DNA of 64,000 bases from Pseudomonas fulva (GTDB lineage: Bacteria; Pseudomonadota; Gammaproteobacteria; Pseudomonadales; Pseudomonadaceae), in assembly GCF_023517795.1 (NCBI RefSeq), contig NZ_CP082928.1, forward strand, positions 2,666,001 through 2,730,000, given 5' to 3'. A program made the position numbers and the translations under genes. Shown one piece after another: positions 41,921 to 50,618 of this stretch. Below the pieces are notes generated by a model. The model ran no database searches. It worked only from the letters and a program-made list of their open reading frames with translations, and had not been told where the DNA came from. Numbering within the stretch: the stretch's first letter is position 1; every line of letters starts with the position of its first letter.

Positions 41921-42457
41921 TTAGTAGTCCAGATTCTGTTGCTGCAGCTGCTTGAGACGCTCCTGCTTGCTCAGCTTGCCGCTCTCGCTGGTAGCTGGAG
42001 GCGTTACGACAGGCGCGGCGATTGGCTGGGTATTGTTCAGCAGCTGATCGATCACCGGATCCATCTTGCTTTTAGTGCCCTGCCACTTCATCAGCGACAG
42101 GCCGCCCTTGCCGCGCAGGTGATAGGCCGCCGTGGCCAATGTTTCCCGCCGCGGGCCGAGAACGGTCAGCTCGGCGCTGGAAAGATAAGGTGCCATGTCC
42201 CACGAGCGCCGCGCCGTATACCTCACCACGTACGGGCACTGATCCCACGGAATCGTTGCGTAGGGCTGGGTGGTGATGCCGTGTCGGGCGAAGCCCTGCT
42301 GCAGCACCGGTACGAAGTCGCTGACCATGACCTTGGGGTTTTCTTCGATACACATGGTGGTCGGCGCGCTTTGCAGTGGCGTGATGCGAACCGAGGTGCA
42401 GGCGGTAAGGCCGAGCGCCAGGGCCGAGAGGGATAGCGCAGATAGAACCTTGGACAT
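41921..42457 (-). CDS. Sbal_3080-type lipoprotein
   Basis: The 178-residue protein has a lipoprotein signal with lipobox LTAC (Cys about 20), followed by VRITPLQSAPTTMCIEENPKV. That pattern is found in a family of small proteobacterial lipoproteins annotated as Sbal_3080 type, of unknown role. Two central cysteines (Cys in MCIEE and DQCPYV) may form a disulphide. The C-terminus is a Gln-rich helix. The gene lies downstream of a terminator, so it may be transcribed separately from the aryl polyene operon, although its strand and envelope location suggest a link. Confidence 0.65.
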   Translation of the reverse strand: MSKVLSALSLSALALGLTACTSVRITPLQSAPTTMCIEENPKVMVSDFVPVLQQGFARHGITTQPYATIPWDQCPYVVRYTARRSWDMAPYLSSAELTVLGPRRETLATAAYHLRGKGGLSLMKWQGTKSKMDPVIDQLLNNTQPIAAPVVTPPATSESGKLSKQERLKQLQQQNLDY

Positions 42458-42479
42458 GCTGATCAACTTCCTTGTGATG

Positions 42480-42506
42480 AAAAAGCCGCCCACAGGCGGC
42501 TTGTTT
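42480..42506 (-). terminator. Terminator at the end of the aryl polyene operon
   Basis: Read on the minus strand, AGCCGCC-TGTG-GGCGGCT is followed by TTTTTC. It stands between the gene at 42527 and the lipoprotein gene at 41921. Confidence 0.85.
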
Positions 42507-42526
42507 GGCAAGGTGGCAGCGGGCGC

Positions 42527-42967
42527 TTACTTGACGCTCGCGTACTTACCCTTCAGCGCGACGCCCGCCATGATGGCGCCGGCGTGGCATTCGTACTTGC
42601 TGCTGTCGCGGTATTCCTTGTTCTTGTAGTTGCTGGCCAGGTCGACCACGGCATTGGCGCCGGCGGCCTTGGCCGAGTTCTGCAGCTTGATCAGGGCCGA
42701 TTGCAGCACCCAGCGGCAGGCCTCCTCGTCGCTCTTGTTGAAGGCGTTGGTCTTCTGGCTGGTGGTCACGTTGGCGTTGATGATCTTGGCGCCGGCCGGG
42801 GTCTTGTTCAGGTAGAACTTCACCGAGCCGTCCAGGCGGCCGGCCTGGATGGCCTCGTTGACCACCGACTGGAAGTCCAGGAAGTGGGCGGTGTCACGGG
42901 CCTGGCTGACGGCGGGCAGCAGGGCGGCGGTCAGCAGCAGGGCAGCGGTCAAGCGTTTCGCGTTCAT
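42527..42967 (-). CDS. Secreted YbjQ-like small protein
   Basis: The 146-residue product has a signal peptide (about residues 1-23, ending AVSQA). Its core ends with LIKLQNSAKAAGANAVVDLAS, the GANAVV motif shared with YbjQ-like heavy-metal-binding and so-called excinuclease ATPase-like periplasmic proteins. Two Cys residues (EEACRW, YECHAG) could form a disulphide. The function is unknown, but small secreted proteins of this type recur at the end of aryl polyene operons. It overlaps the lipoprotein gene upstream by four bases. Confidence 0.65.
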   Translation of the reverse strand: MNAKRLTAALLLTAALLPAVSQARDTAHFLDFQSVVNEAIQAGRLDGSVKFYLNKTPAGAKIINANVTTSQKTNAFNKSDEEACRWVLQSALIKLQNSAKAAGANAVVDLASNYKNKEYRDSSKYECHAGAIMAGVALKGKYASVK

Positions 42968-43389
42968 CGGGTTTCTCCTGGGATGTCACTGGGCGTGGGA
43001 AGGGAAGGGCGGCGCAATTCCTGCTGGATGGTGCGGTCGAGCTTGCGCACCCACTTGTTGTAGGCGCGGTGAATGGTGCCGTCGTGATAATCGAGGTTCT
43101 GGCTGTCGCGGTATTGGATCGAGTAGGTCGCGGCGCTGTAGGGGATGGTGATGTCGGCCTGGTGCCCGCGGCGGGTGTACTGCGCCATGATCTGCCCACC
43201 ATCGGCACGTTCCACCGTCCATTGCCGGCGCTGCAGGGCAGTGAGGATTGCCCGACGCATGTCGTCCTCGCCTTTCACCACGGCAGGCGGTGCACTGCTG
43301 TTGATGTTCATCACGGGTTTCGAGCCGCAGGCGGCAATGCCCAGCAGCAGAACGGCAAGCAGGGCGAAGCGGTTGAAGCGAGACATCAT
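42964..43389 (-). CDS. Small lipoprotein of the aryl polyene operon
   Basis: The 141-residue product has a lipobox IAAC (Cys about 21). The mature part carries the repeating pattern MRRAILTALQRRQWTVERAD…GQIMAQYTRRGHQADITIPY, which looks like a small alpha/beta domain seen in periplasmic lipoproteins of unknown role. Either of two adjacent ATGs (43389, 43386) could be the start. It sits 21 bases after the ketosynthase gene and overlaps the following gene by four bases. Confidence 0.65.
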   Translation of the reverse strand: MMSRFNRFALLAVLLLGIAACGSKPVMNINSSAPPAVVKGEDDMRRAILTALQRRQWTVERADGGQIMAQYTRRGHQADITIPYSAATYSIQYRDSQNLDYHDGTIHRAYNKWVRKLDRTIQQELRRPSLPTPSDIPGETR

Positions 43390-43410
43390 CCTTGGTCCTT
43401 GTCTTGGGGG

Positions 43411-44637
43411 TCAGCGCCAGCGGCGGAAGATCAGCGAGGTGTTGACCCCGCCAAAGGCGAAATTGTTGTTCATCACGTAGTCGTTGCTCATTTCGCGGAA
43501 TTCGCCGCGCAGGTAGTCCAGTTCGCCGCAGGCCGGGTCGATGTCATCCAGGTTGAGGGTGTGCACGTAGCTGTCGCGGTTGAGCATCTCGATGCTGAAC
43601 CAGGATTCCAGCGCGCCGCAGGCGCCCAGGGTGTGACCGAAGTAGCTCTTCTGCGAGCTGATCGGCATGCGCGGGCCGAACAGGCTGCTGGTGGCCTGGG
43701 TTTCGGCGACGTCGCCCTGTTCGGTGGCGGTGCCGTGGCCGTTGACGTAGCCGATGGCCCCGGGGGCCAACGCGGCATCTTCCAGGGCCAGCTCCATGGC
43801 GCGGCGCATGGTGGCCTGCACGGGCTTGGTGGCGTGCTGGCCGTCGGCGTTGCAGCCGAAGCCGACGATCTCGGCATGGATGGTGGCGCCGCGGGCCAGG
43901 GCGTGTTCGAGCTCTTCGAGTACCAGCATGCCGGCGCCTTCGCCGATCACCAGGCCGTCGCGGCCGCTGTCGTAGGGGCGCGGGCTGGTGTGCGGTGCGT
44001 CGTTCTTCAGGCTGGTGGCGTACAGTGCGTCGAACACCATGGCTTCGGTCGGGCACAGCTCTTCGGCGCCGCCGGCGAGCATCAAGGGCAGGCGGCCGAA
44101 CTTGATCGCCTCGTAGGCGTAGCCGATGCCCTGGCTGCCGCTGGTGCAGGCGCTGGACGTCGGGATCAGCCGGCCGGTGAGGCCGAAGAAGATGCTGATA
44201 TTGGCCGCCGTGGTGTGCGGCATCATGCGGATGTAGGAGTTGGCGTTCAGGCCGTCGGCCACCGAGTTGAGCAGCATGTTGCCGAACGCCTTGATCTCCT
44301 CGGTGCTGCCGGTGGACGAGCCACAGGCCACGCCCATGCGCCCGTCCCTGATGCTTTCGTCATCGAGCAGGCCGGCATCGGCCAGGGCACGCTCGGCGGC
44401 GTACACCGACAGGCGCGACACGCGGCCCATGCTGCGCAGCTGCTTGCGGGTCCAGCGGGCGGGCACGACGAAGTCGTCGACCGGGCCGCCCAGGCGGGTG
44501 TTCAGCTCGCTGAAGCGATCCCACTCGTGCATCACGCGGATGCCGCTGCGGTTGGCGCGGAAGTTCGCCGCGATGCTGTCCCAGCTGTCGCCCAGGGAGG
44601 TGATGCCGGCCATGCCGGTTACGACTACGCGTTTCAT
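43411..44637 (-). CDS. Beta-ketoacyl-ACP synthase II-like ketosynthase (aryl polyene)
   Basis: The 408-residue FabF-like enzyme has a complete triad: Cys in TSSACTSGSQGIGYAYEA, His in GHGTATEQGD and His in SYFGHTLGACGALES; NNNFAFGGVNTSLIF ends the domain. Its length and N-terminus (KRVVVTGMAGITSLG) are of full KAS II type. In characterised aryl polyene systems two ketosynthases occur, one paired with a Cys-less chain-length factor. Which of this gene and 45843 is the elongating one cannot be decided here. The start is ATG 44637, 16 bases after the reductase gene. Confidence 0.85.
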   Translation of the reverse strand: MKRVVVTGMAGITSLGDSWDSIAANFRANRSGIRVMHEWDRFSELNTRLGGPVDDFVVPARWTRKQLRSMGRVSRLSVYAAERALADAGLLDDESIRDGRMGVACGSSTGSTEEIKAFGNMLLNSVADGLNANSYIRMMPHTTAANISIFFGLTGRLIPTSSACTSGSQGIGYAYEAIKFGRLPLMLAGGAEELCPTEAMVFDALYATSLKNDAPHTSPRPYDSGRDGLVIGEGAGMLVLEELEHALARGATIHAEIVGFGCNADGQHATKPVQATMRRAMELALEDAALAPGAIGYVNGHGTATEQGDVAETQATSSLFGPRMPISSQKSYFGHTLGACGALESWFSIEMLNRDSYVHTLNLDDIDPACGELDYLRGEFREMSNDYVMNNNFAFGGVNTSLIFRRWR

Positions 44638-44653
44638 GCCACTTCGCTCTCTT

Positions 44654-45382
44654 TCAACACAGACCGCCATTGACGGCGATCACCTGGCGGGTGATGTAGG
44701 CCGCCTCGTCGGACATCAGGAAATTCACCGTGCCGGCCACTTCTTCCGGGGTGCCCATGCGCGCGGCCGGCACCATCTTGAGAATCTCCTCGAGCGGTAC
44801 ATGCTCGTCGAGAATCTCGGTGTCGATCAGCCCCGGGGCCACGCAGTTGACGGTGATCTTGCGTTTGCCCAGCTCGATCGCCAGGGCCTTGGCAGCGCCG
44901 ATGATGCCGGCCTTCGAGGCGCTGTAGTTGACCTGGCCGCGGTTGCCGATCAGCCCGGAAACCGAGGTGATGCAGACGATACGCCCTGGCTTGCGGCGAC
45001 GCACCATCGGCATCGTCAGCGGGTGCAGCACGTTGTAGAAACCATCCAGATTTGTGCGCAGCACCACATCCCAGTCCTCCTCGCCGAGCGCCGGGAAGGC
45101 GCCGTCGCGGGTCAGCCCGGCGTTGCACACCACGCCGTAGTAGGCACCGTGGCTTTCCACGTCGGCTTCCAGGGCGTTGCGGCAGGTTTGCCGGTCGGCC
45201 ACGTCGAACTGCAGGATGCGCGCGCGCCGGCCCAGGGCCTCGATCTCGCGCTGTACCGCCTCGGCCTCGTCACGGCGCGAGCGGCAATGCAGCACCAGGT
45301 CGAAACCGGCGCGTGCCAGGCGCAGGGCAATGGCGCGGCCGATACCGCGGCTCGATCCGGTGACCAGAATGGTCTCGCTCAT
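44654..45382 (-). CDS. FabG-like 3-oxoacyl-ACP reductase (aryl polyene)
   Basis: The 242-residue short-chain dehydrogenase has TGSSRGIGRAIA (residues 8-19) for NADPH, the NAG motif (VCNAGLTRD), and the catalytic Ser-Tyr-Lys in SVSGLIGNRGQVNYSASKAG. It should reduce the beta-keto group after each condensation. Its ATG shares a base with the stop of the dehydratase gene upstream (TAATG). Confidence 0.87.
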   Translation of the reverse strand: MSETILVTGSSRGIGRAIALRLARAGFDLVLHCRSRRDEAEAVQREIEALGRRARILQFDVADRQTCRNALEADVESHGAYYGVVCNAGLTRDGAFPALGEEDWDVVLRTNLDGFYNVLHPLTMPMVRRRKPGRIVCITSVSGLIGNRGQVNYSASKAGIIGAAKALAIELGKRKITVNCVAPGLIDTEILDEHVPLEEILKMVPAARMGTPEEVAGTVNFLMSDEAAYITRQVIAVNGGLC

Positions 45383-45846
45383 TAAGTCGGCTCCTGAAGT
45401 GGGGGTTCTTGAACATAGGTGGACACGTCGCGGGGCTGAAACACGTTGAGCCGCGCCTCGACCAGAATGCCCGGGCCTTCGAGGCGGCATTCGAATACGC
45501 ACATGCCGTTGTCGTCCTGCAGCGAGCGATTGGCGTGGATCAGCAGCGTGCTGCCAGCCGGAAAGCGGTCCACGTTGCAGGTAAAGTTGCGGGTGCCGAG
45601 CAGAAAGCCCAGCTCCACCGGCAGGCCTTGTTCACGGGCATGGCAACCGCCGAAGGCGGCCACGCTCTGGGCCATCAGCTCGATGCCCACGGCGGCCGGC
45701 AGGCTGCCGTCGGTCTGGCTGAACAGGCCACCCGGGCGCACTACCAGGCGGGTGTCGATATGGTCGGCGCCGAACGCCAGCACCTCGTCGATCAGAATCA
45801 TGTCGCCAGCGTGGGGCACCAGCTCGGCGACGGGCCAGACACTCAC
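45382..45846 (-). CDS. Hot-dog 3-hydroxyacyl-ACP dehydratase (aryl polyene)
   Basis: The 154-residue protein has the family layout of aryl polyene dehydratases: ELVPHAGDMILIDEVL near the start (His12 candidate) and LPAAVGIELMAQSVAAFGG with the candidate catalytic Glu in the central helix. It would remove water from the 3-hydroxyacyl intermediate to form each conjugated double bond. The start is GTG 45846, overlapping the ketosynthase stop by four bases. Confidence 0.8.
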   Translation of the reverse strand: MSVWPVAELVPHAGDMILIDEVLAFGADHIDTRLVVRPGGLFSQTDGSLPAAVGIELMAQSVAAFGGCHAREQGLPVELGFLLGTRNFTCNVDRFPAGSTLLIHANRSLQDDNGMCVFECRLEGPGILVEARLNVFQPRDVSTYVQEPPLQEPT

Positions 45847-47033
45847 GGCAGGTCTCCTAGAATCAAGGAAATATTGTTGCCACCAAAGGCGAACGAGTTG
45901 CTCATCAGGTAGCGGCGGCCAGCCGCTGGCAGCGTACCGGGCGCGTCGACGAGCGCCAGGCGTGGCAGTTGCGTATCGGCCACGCCGTCCCAGACGTGAG
46001 GGGGCAGGCGGTCGGCGGTGTTGTAATGGCTCAGGGTCAGCCAGCAGAACGCGGCTTCCAGTGCCCCGGCGGCGCCCAGGGTATGGCCGGTCAGCGCCTT
46101 GCTCGACGAACAGGCCACGCCGGCCGGGAACAGCGCCTGTACGGCCAGGCTTTCCATGGCATCGTTATGGGGGGTGGCAGTGCCGTGCAGGTTGAGGTAG
46201 CCGATCTGCTCGGCGGTCAGGCCCGCCGCGCTCAGCGCTTTGCGCATCGCCTGCTGGGCGCCAAGGCCTTCGGGGTGCGGCGCGGAGATATGGTGGGCGT
46301 CGGAGGTGGCGCCGCCGCCGAGCAGGCCGATGCCGGGGCCCTCGGCGCGGGTCATCAGAAACAGTGCGGCGGCCTCGCCGATATTGATGCCGTGGCGGTT
46401 GGCCGAGAACGGGTTGCAGCGCTCGTCGGACACCGCCTCCAGGCTGGCGAAGCCGTTCAGGGTCAGCTTGCAGAGGCTGTCCACGCCGCCACATAGCACC
46501 GCATCGCACAGGCCCATGCGCAGCAGGCGCTGGGCGGCGAGCAGGGCGCGGCCGCTGGAGGTGCAGGCCGTGGACTGGCAATAGGCCGGGCCGCTCAGGC
46601 CCAGCCAGTCGGCGAGAAAACTCGCGGGTGCGGCGATTTCCTGGCGACTGTAGCGGTAAGCATCCGGCAGCTCGCCGTTGTGCACATACTCGGCGATATG
46701 CTCGCCGGCTTCGGCGATGCCCGAGGTGCTGGTGCCGAGCACCACGGCGATGCGGCTGGGGCCGTATTGGGTGATGGCCGCCTGGATGTCGTCCTCGATC
46801 TCCAAGGCGGCGGCCAGCAGCAGACGGTTGTTGCGACTGGCGAGGTGCTCGAAGCCGGCGGGCATCGCGGGCAGCGGCGCATCCACCGCACCGACGGTCA
46901 CGCTGCGCTCGGGGATCCAGCCGGCCTGGCGGCGCATGCCGCTGGTGTCGCCGGCGAACAGGGCGTCGGCCACCGCCTGCTTGCCCTGACCCAGGGCGCA
47001 GACCACGCCGAGGGCGTCGAGTCGAGCGATCAT
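45843..47033 (-). CDS. Beta-ketoacyl-ACP synthase (aryl polyene)
   Basis: The 396-residue ketosynthase keeps Cys in CQSTACTSSGRALLAAQ, His in LNLHGTATPHNDA and His in KALTGHTLGAAGALEA, with NSFAFGGNNISLIL at the end. The N-terminus (ARLDALGVVCALGQGKQ) differs from FabF, as in the aryl polyene-specific ketosynthases. It overlaps the DUF3261 lipoprotein gene by four bases. Confidence 0.85.
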   Translation of the reverse strand: MIARLDALGVVCALGQGKQAVADALFAGDTSGMRRQAGWIPERSVTVGAVDAPLPAMPAGFEHLASRNNRLLLAAALEIEDDIQAAITQYGPSRIAVVLGTSTSGIAEAGEHIAEYVHNGELPDAYRYSRQEIAAPASFLADWLGLSGPAYCQSTACTSSGRALLAAQRLLRMGLCDAVLCGGVDSLCKLTLNGFASLEAVSDERCNPFSANRHGINIGEAAALFLMTRAEGPGIGLLGGGATSDAHHISAPHPEGLGAQQAMRKALSAAGLTAEQIGYLNLHGTATPHNDAMESLAVQALFPAGVACSSSKALTGHTLGAAGALEAAFCWLTLSHYNTADRLPPHVWDGVADTQLPRLALVDAPGTLPAAGRRYLMSNSFAFGGNNISLILGDLP

Positions 47034-47509
47034 GGTTGCGTCTCCAGCGGGCGCACGCGGTACTGCTGCGTGGCGTTACTCAGTTCGATGGCCCGCCCGG
47101 CACCGTAACGGATGCGCCAGTCCGGGGCCAGCTGGCGGCCCTCGGCGCCCAGGCGCCACTGCTTGCCGGCGTAGCTGGCGGCCAGCTGATCATCCGGGGT
47201 GAGGGCGAACAGCAGGGCGGCGAACAGCTCGCGGGCGGGGGCGTTGGGCGGCAGCAGGCCGTCATTGTGCCAGGCGCCATTGGCCAGGGATTGCCGGGCC
47301 AACGGTACGCCGAGCGGGTCGAACAGCGACCAGCGCAACGCGCTGCCCTCGGCCTGGATCACCAGCAGCCAGTCCTGGCCGTCGGCGGTACTGACATGCA
47401 GCGACAGCGGCAGCGGCTGCGCCAGTTGCGGCGCGGCAGCGGGCAGCGGTGTGCGCGCAGCACAGGCGCTCAGCAACAGCAAGCAGGCGAGGGTCAGCAG
47501 GCGTTTCAT
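47030..47509 (-). CDS. DUF3261 lipoprotein (aryl polyene)
   Basis: The 159-residue product has a lipoprotein signal (LLLLSACAA, Cys about 15) and a beta-rich domain (LSLHVSTADGQDWLLVIQAE, WRLGAEGRQLAPDWRIRYG) of the DUF3261 family, which is regularly encoded in aryl polyene loci. It is proposed to help place the lipid product in the outer membrane together with the LolA-like and MMPL proteins. The open frame extends upstream to 47977, but that part is the antisense-like shadow of the methyltransferase. ATG 47509 overlaps the methyltransferase stop. Confidence 0.75.
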   Translation of the reverse strand: MKRLLTLACLLLLSACAARTPLPAAAPQLAQPLPLSLHVSTADGQDWLLVIQAEGSALRWSLFDPLGVPLARQSLANGAWHNDGLLPPNAPARELFAALLFALTPDDQLAASYAGKQWRLGAEGRQLAPDWRIRYGAGRAIELSNATQQYRVRPLETQP

Positions 47510-48228
47510 GCAGGCTCCAGCGGTTTGCGCACCGCGGCGTTGACCAGGGTTTCGTTGCGTTGGCCGAACGGCTTGGGCTTGCGGATGCCCCAGCGTTCCA
47601 GCAGGCCGAAATCCTCCGAGCGGCTCCACCACAGGTAGGGGTAGGAGACGTTGCGCGCGTTGAATTCGAAGCCTTGCCGGCGCAGCATACCGAGGTATTG
47701 GTCGGCGCTCTTCTGCACCTCCATCGGGTGGCGGAACAGCCAGCGGATCACCCAGGTGTCGATGTAGTACTTGGTCGACTCGGCGAACAGCAGCAGGCCG
47801 CCGGGCTTGAGCACGCGCCAGAACTCGGCCAGCGCCTGCTCCTGTTCGACCAGGTGATGGAAGGTCTGGTGGCAGAACAGCATGTCCACGCTGGCGTCGG
47901 GCAAGCCGATGGCCGCGCAGTCGCTGGCGATCAGCTGCACGTCGAGACCCAGGCGCTTGGCCTCGGCGGCCGAGCACTCGAGGCTGTGTGGGTCGGCGTC
48001 CAGGCCGATGATGCGCGCCGGCGCGAAGGCGCGCTGCAGCAGGCCGAACGACTTGCCCTGGCCGCAGCCGGCATCCAGCAGCACCGGTGCGGCCGGCAGC
48101 GGGCCGTCGATCAGCCCGCGCAGATCATCGATGGCCACGCGCAGCACATGGTGCTGCCACACGTGGCTGCGCAGGAACCAGAAACCGAAACCGGTTTCCT
48201 CGACGTAGGTCGATGCGGCGCGATCCAT
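47506..48228 (-). CDS. Class I SAM-dependent methyltransferase (aryl polyene)
   Basis: The 240-residue protein has the SAM-binding motif I VLLDAGCGQGKSFGLL near residue 50, acidic motif II (IIGLDAD), and post-motif FCHQTFHHLVEQEQALAEF then LKPGGLLLFAE. In characterised aryl polyenes the aryl head group is often O-methylated, so this is the likely enzyme for that step; an alternative is methylation of the carboxyl end. GAGGAGATTGCG precedes the ATG at 48228. Confidence 0.78.
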   Translation of the reverse strand: MDRAASTYVEETGFGFWFLRSHVWQHHVLRVAIDDLRGLIDGPLPAAPVLLDAGCGQGKSFGLLQRAFAPARIIGLDADPHSLECSAAEAKRLGLDVQLIASDCAAIGLPDASVDMLFCHQTFHHLVEQEQALAEFWRVLKPGGLLLFAESTKYYIDTWVIRWLFRHPMEVQKSADQYLGMLRRQGFEFNARNVSYPYLWWSRSEDFGLLERWGIRKPKPFGQRNETLVNAAVRKPLEPA

Positions 48229-48238
48229 CGCAATCTCC

Positions 48239-49483
48239 TCAGGCACTGGCACACAGCTCGGCGAGCACCCGCAGGCGGCGCTTGGGCTCGGCGACATAGG
48301 GGTTGCGCTGGTCCCAGGCGTAGCCGGCGAGGATCGAGCTGATCATGGCGCGGATATCCGGCGAGGCCTTGGGATAGTAGATGACGTCCTGGAAGCTGCC
48401 GTCGTACCAGCCTTCGACGTACACACGGAAGGTGTCGACGCCGCGCTTGAGCGGGATGGCGAAGTCCTGCTCCCAGTCCACGGTCTCGCCGCTCAGCTGG
48501 CGGTGCAGCAGGTTGGCGGCCATGCTCGCCGAGCGCATGGCGATGGTCACGCCGGAGCTGAACACCGGGTCGAGGAATTCGGCAGCGTTGCCCAGCAGGG
48601 CGAAGCCCTTGCCATGCAGCGCCTTGACGTTGGCCGAGTAGCCCTTGATCTCGCGCACCGGGGTGTCCCACACGGCATTGCCGAGTACCTTGGCCAGGCT
48701 CGGGGTTTCGGCGACGAACTGCTTGAGGGCGGCGTCCATGTTCTCGGGGTAGCCGTCGAAGCGCTCGGCCAGGCCGACCACGCCCAGCGAGCAGCGGCCG
48801 TTGCTGAACGGAATGGTCCAGAACCACAGGTCGCGCAGGGTCGGGTGGGTGGTGATGAGGATCTTCTCGCGATCGAAGCCCGGATGGTCGATGCGGTCTT
48901 CGATATGGGTGAACAGCGCCTTGCGCATCGGCAGGTTGGACGGCAGCTCCAGGTCCAGCAGGCGCGGCAGCAGGCGGCCGTAGCCGCTGGCGTCGAGCAC
49001 GAAGGTGCAGCGCACCTGGTACTCGTGGCCGTCGGTGAGGCGGCGTACCGACAGCAGCGGCTGCTCACCGCTGAAGTCCACGGCGACGATTTCCTCTTCG
49101 TAGCGGATGGTCACCCCCTGGCGCTCGGCTTCATCGGCCAGCACCTTGTCGAAGTCGGCGCGCTGCACCTGGTAGGTCGAGCCGAAGCTCTCTGTGAAGG
49201 TCTCGCGAAAATCGAAGTCGGTGTAGCGGTCACCCCAGGCGAAGGCCGCGCCATGCTTGGTCTGGAAGCCCGCGGCACGCACCGCGTCGATCATCCCGGC
49301 TTCCTCGACGAAGTCCAGGCAGTGCGACAGCAGGCTCTCGCCGATGGAAAAGCGCGGGAAGCGCTGGCGCTCGAGGATCAGCACCTCGTGGCCCTTGCGC
49401 TTGAGGATGGCGGCGGCAATGGCGCCGGCCGGGCCGGCACCGGCTACGACGATCTGATGCTGTTGGACTTCAGGAGATTTCAT
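48239..49483 (-). CDS. Flavin-dependent halogenase-like oxidoreductase
   Basis: The 414-residue flavoprotein has the FAD-binding GAGPAG (residues 15-20), GES at 48-50, Lys76 within TKHGAAFAW, and WFWTIP at 220-225. GxGxxG, the conserved Lys and WxWxIP are the three marks of flavin-dependent halogenases, here of the phenol-modifying kind (PltA/CndH-like). Related genes occur in xanthomonadin and flexirubin loci, where products can be brominated or chlorinated. A monooxygenase role is the alternative. It overlaps the exchanger-like gene by 14 bases and is followed by the methyltransferase after 10. Confidence 0.75.
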   Translation of the reverse strand: MKSPEVQQHQIVVAGAGPAGAIAAAILKRKGHEVLILERQRFPRFSIGESLLSHCLDFVEEAGMIDAVRAAGFQTKHGAAFAWGDRYTDFDFRETFTESFGSTYQVQRADFDKVLADEAERQGVTIRYEEEIVAVDFSGEQPLLSVRRLTDGHEYQVRCTFVLDASGYGRLLPRLLDLELPSNLPMRKALFTHIEDRIDHPGFDREKILITTHPTLRDLWFWTIPFSNGRCSLGVVGLAERFDGYPENMDAALKQFVAETPSLAKVLGNAVWDTPVREIKGYSANVKALHGKGFALLGNAAEFLDPVFSSGVTIAMRSASMAANLLHRQLSGETVDWEQDFAIPLKRGVDTFRVYVEGWYDGSFQDVIYYPKASPDIRAMISSILAGYAWDQRNPYVAEPKRRLRVLAELCASA

Positions 49484-50618
49484 AACGGCTTTTTGCCTCG
49501 CTCGGGTAAGCGCGCCGACCCATCACGGCGGGCAGCAGGGTGGAGAACAGGCTCATCAGCAGCAGGCCGAAGTACAGCATGGCGTCGATCAACTGCAGGT
49601 GCAGGAGCAAATTGAGAAACACGATTTCGGTCAGCCCGCGGATGTTCAGCAGCAGGCTTTCCTGCCACTTGATCCGCGCCGGCGCCTGCGGCTCGGCCCA
49701 GTGCAGGCCCAGCCAGCTGCCGAGCACCTTGCTGAGCACCGGCACCACCAGCAGCACGCCGACGGCGAACCAGGAGTCGGCCGCGCCAATGCCATGGAAA
49801 TCCACGCGCAGCACGCCGCAGGTGAGGATCAGCGGCACCGCCAGGCCGTTCATCAACAGCTTCCACTGGCGCTGCGGCAAAGGCAGCTGGAACGGCACGC
49901 GAATCGCCGCCAGGCACAGCATGTAGGCGATGCCGAACACCAGGGCGTTGAGGGCGAGGCTGTGCAGCAGCACCATCAGGGCGAAGAACGGCAGGCTGTA
50001 GAACAGCGGGTGGCGCAGCCTGAGCAGGTTGAACATCAGCGGCAGGGTGGCGGCCAGCAGCGGCCACAGCAGGCTGGCCGGATGGCTGCTGCCCTGGGCC
50101 AGGCCGAACAGGCTCCAGCACATGAAGTCCATCAGAATCGCGGCGTGCAGCAGGCGTTTGGTGGCCGCCGGCGGGTAGCCGATGCTCTGCAGGAACAGGT
50201 AGAGCACCGGAATCGCGGTGATCGAGAACAGCAGGCCGATGCCCACCGCGCTCAGCCAGCCGTAGTCGCCGGGCAGCACCCACAGGGCGCAGGCCAGGCC
50301 GGCCAGCAGCGGGATCAGGAAGCTCGGCAGTGCGATCTTCAGGCACGCCGGGCTGAGCTGCAGGTCGATCACGTCGCTGAGGATGTAACCGAGCAGCAGG
50401 GCGAAGCTCAGCCCATAGGCCAGCTCGACCCAGGCCGGTGCCAGCAGGTCAGCGGCCGTGAGCTGCAGGTACGGCTCCGCCCAGCCGAGCAGCAGGGCGG
50501 GAATCGCCAGGCTGGCGACCAGCAACTGGCCGACGATGGGAATCAGCCGGCGGCCACCGAGGATGCCGACCAGGGCATAGAGCGCCAGCGCCAGCAGCCA
50601 GAAGCCGAGCACGCTCAT
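49470..50618 (-). CDS. Kef/NhaP-like membrane protein (cation:proton antiporter fold)
   Basis: The 382-residue product is almost wholly hydrophobic with about ten to twelve membrane segments, starting VLGFWLLALALYALVGILGG. The region LLGYILSDVIDLQLSPACLK and the C-terminal half (LLLNIRGLTEIVFLNLLLHL) follow the layout of the CPA2 antiporter family, but without the soluble TrkA domain. The real start is ATG 50618, overlapping the MMPL stop by four bases; the long upstream extension of the frame is a shadow of the MMPL gene. Its role in the pigment locus is unclear. Confidence 0.65.
   Translation of the reverse strand: MSVLGFWLLALALYALVGILGGRRLIPIVGQLLVASLAIPALLLGWAEPYLQLTAADLLAPAWVELAYGLSFALLLGYILSDVIDLQLSPACLKIALPSFLIPLLAGLACALWVLPGDYGWLSAVGIGLLFSITAIPVLYLFLQSIGYPPAATKRLLHAAILMDFMCWSLFGLAQGSSHPASLLWPLLAATLPLMFNLLRLRHPLFYSLPFFALMVLLHSLALNALVFGIAYMLCLAAIRVPFQLPLPQRQWKLLMNGLAVPLILTCGVLRVDFHGIGAADSWFAVGVLLVVPVLSKVLGSWLGLHWAEPQAPARIKWQESLLLNIRGLTEIVFLNLLLHLQLIDAMLYFGLLLMSLFSTLLPAVMGRRAYPSEAKSRYEIS

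Noticed and set aside
47510..47977. Upstream extension of the DUF3261 lipoprotein
   Set aside because: It overlaps the methyltransferase and would put a lipoprotein signal in the middle of the protein.
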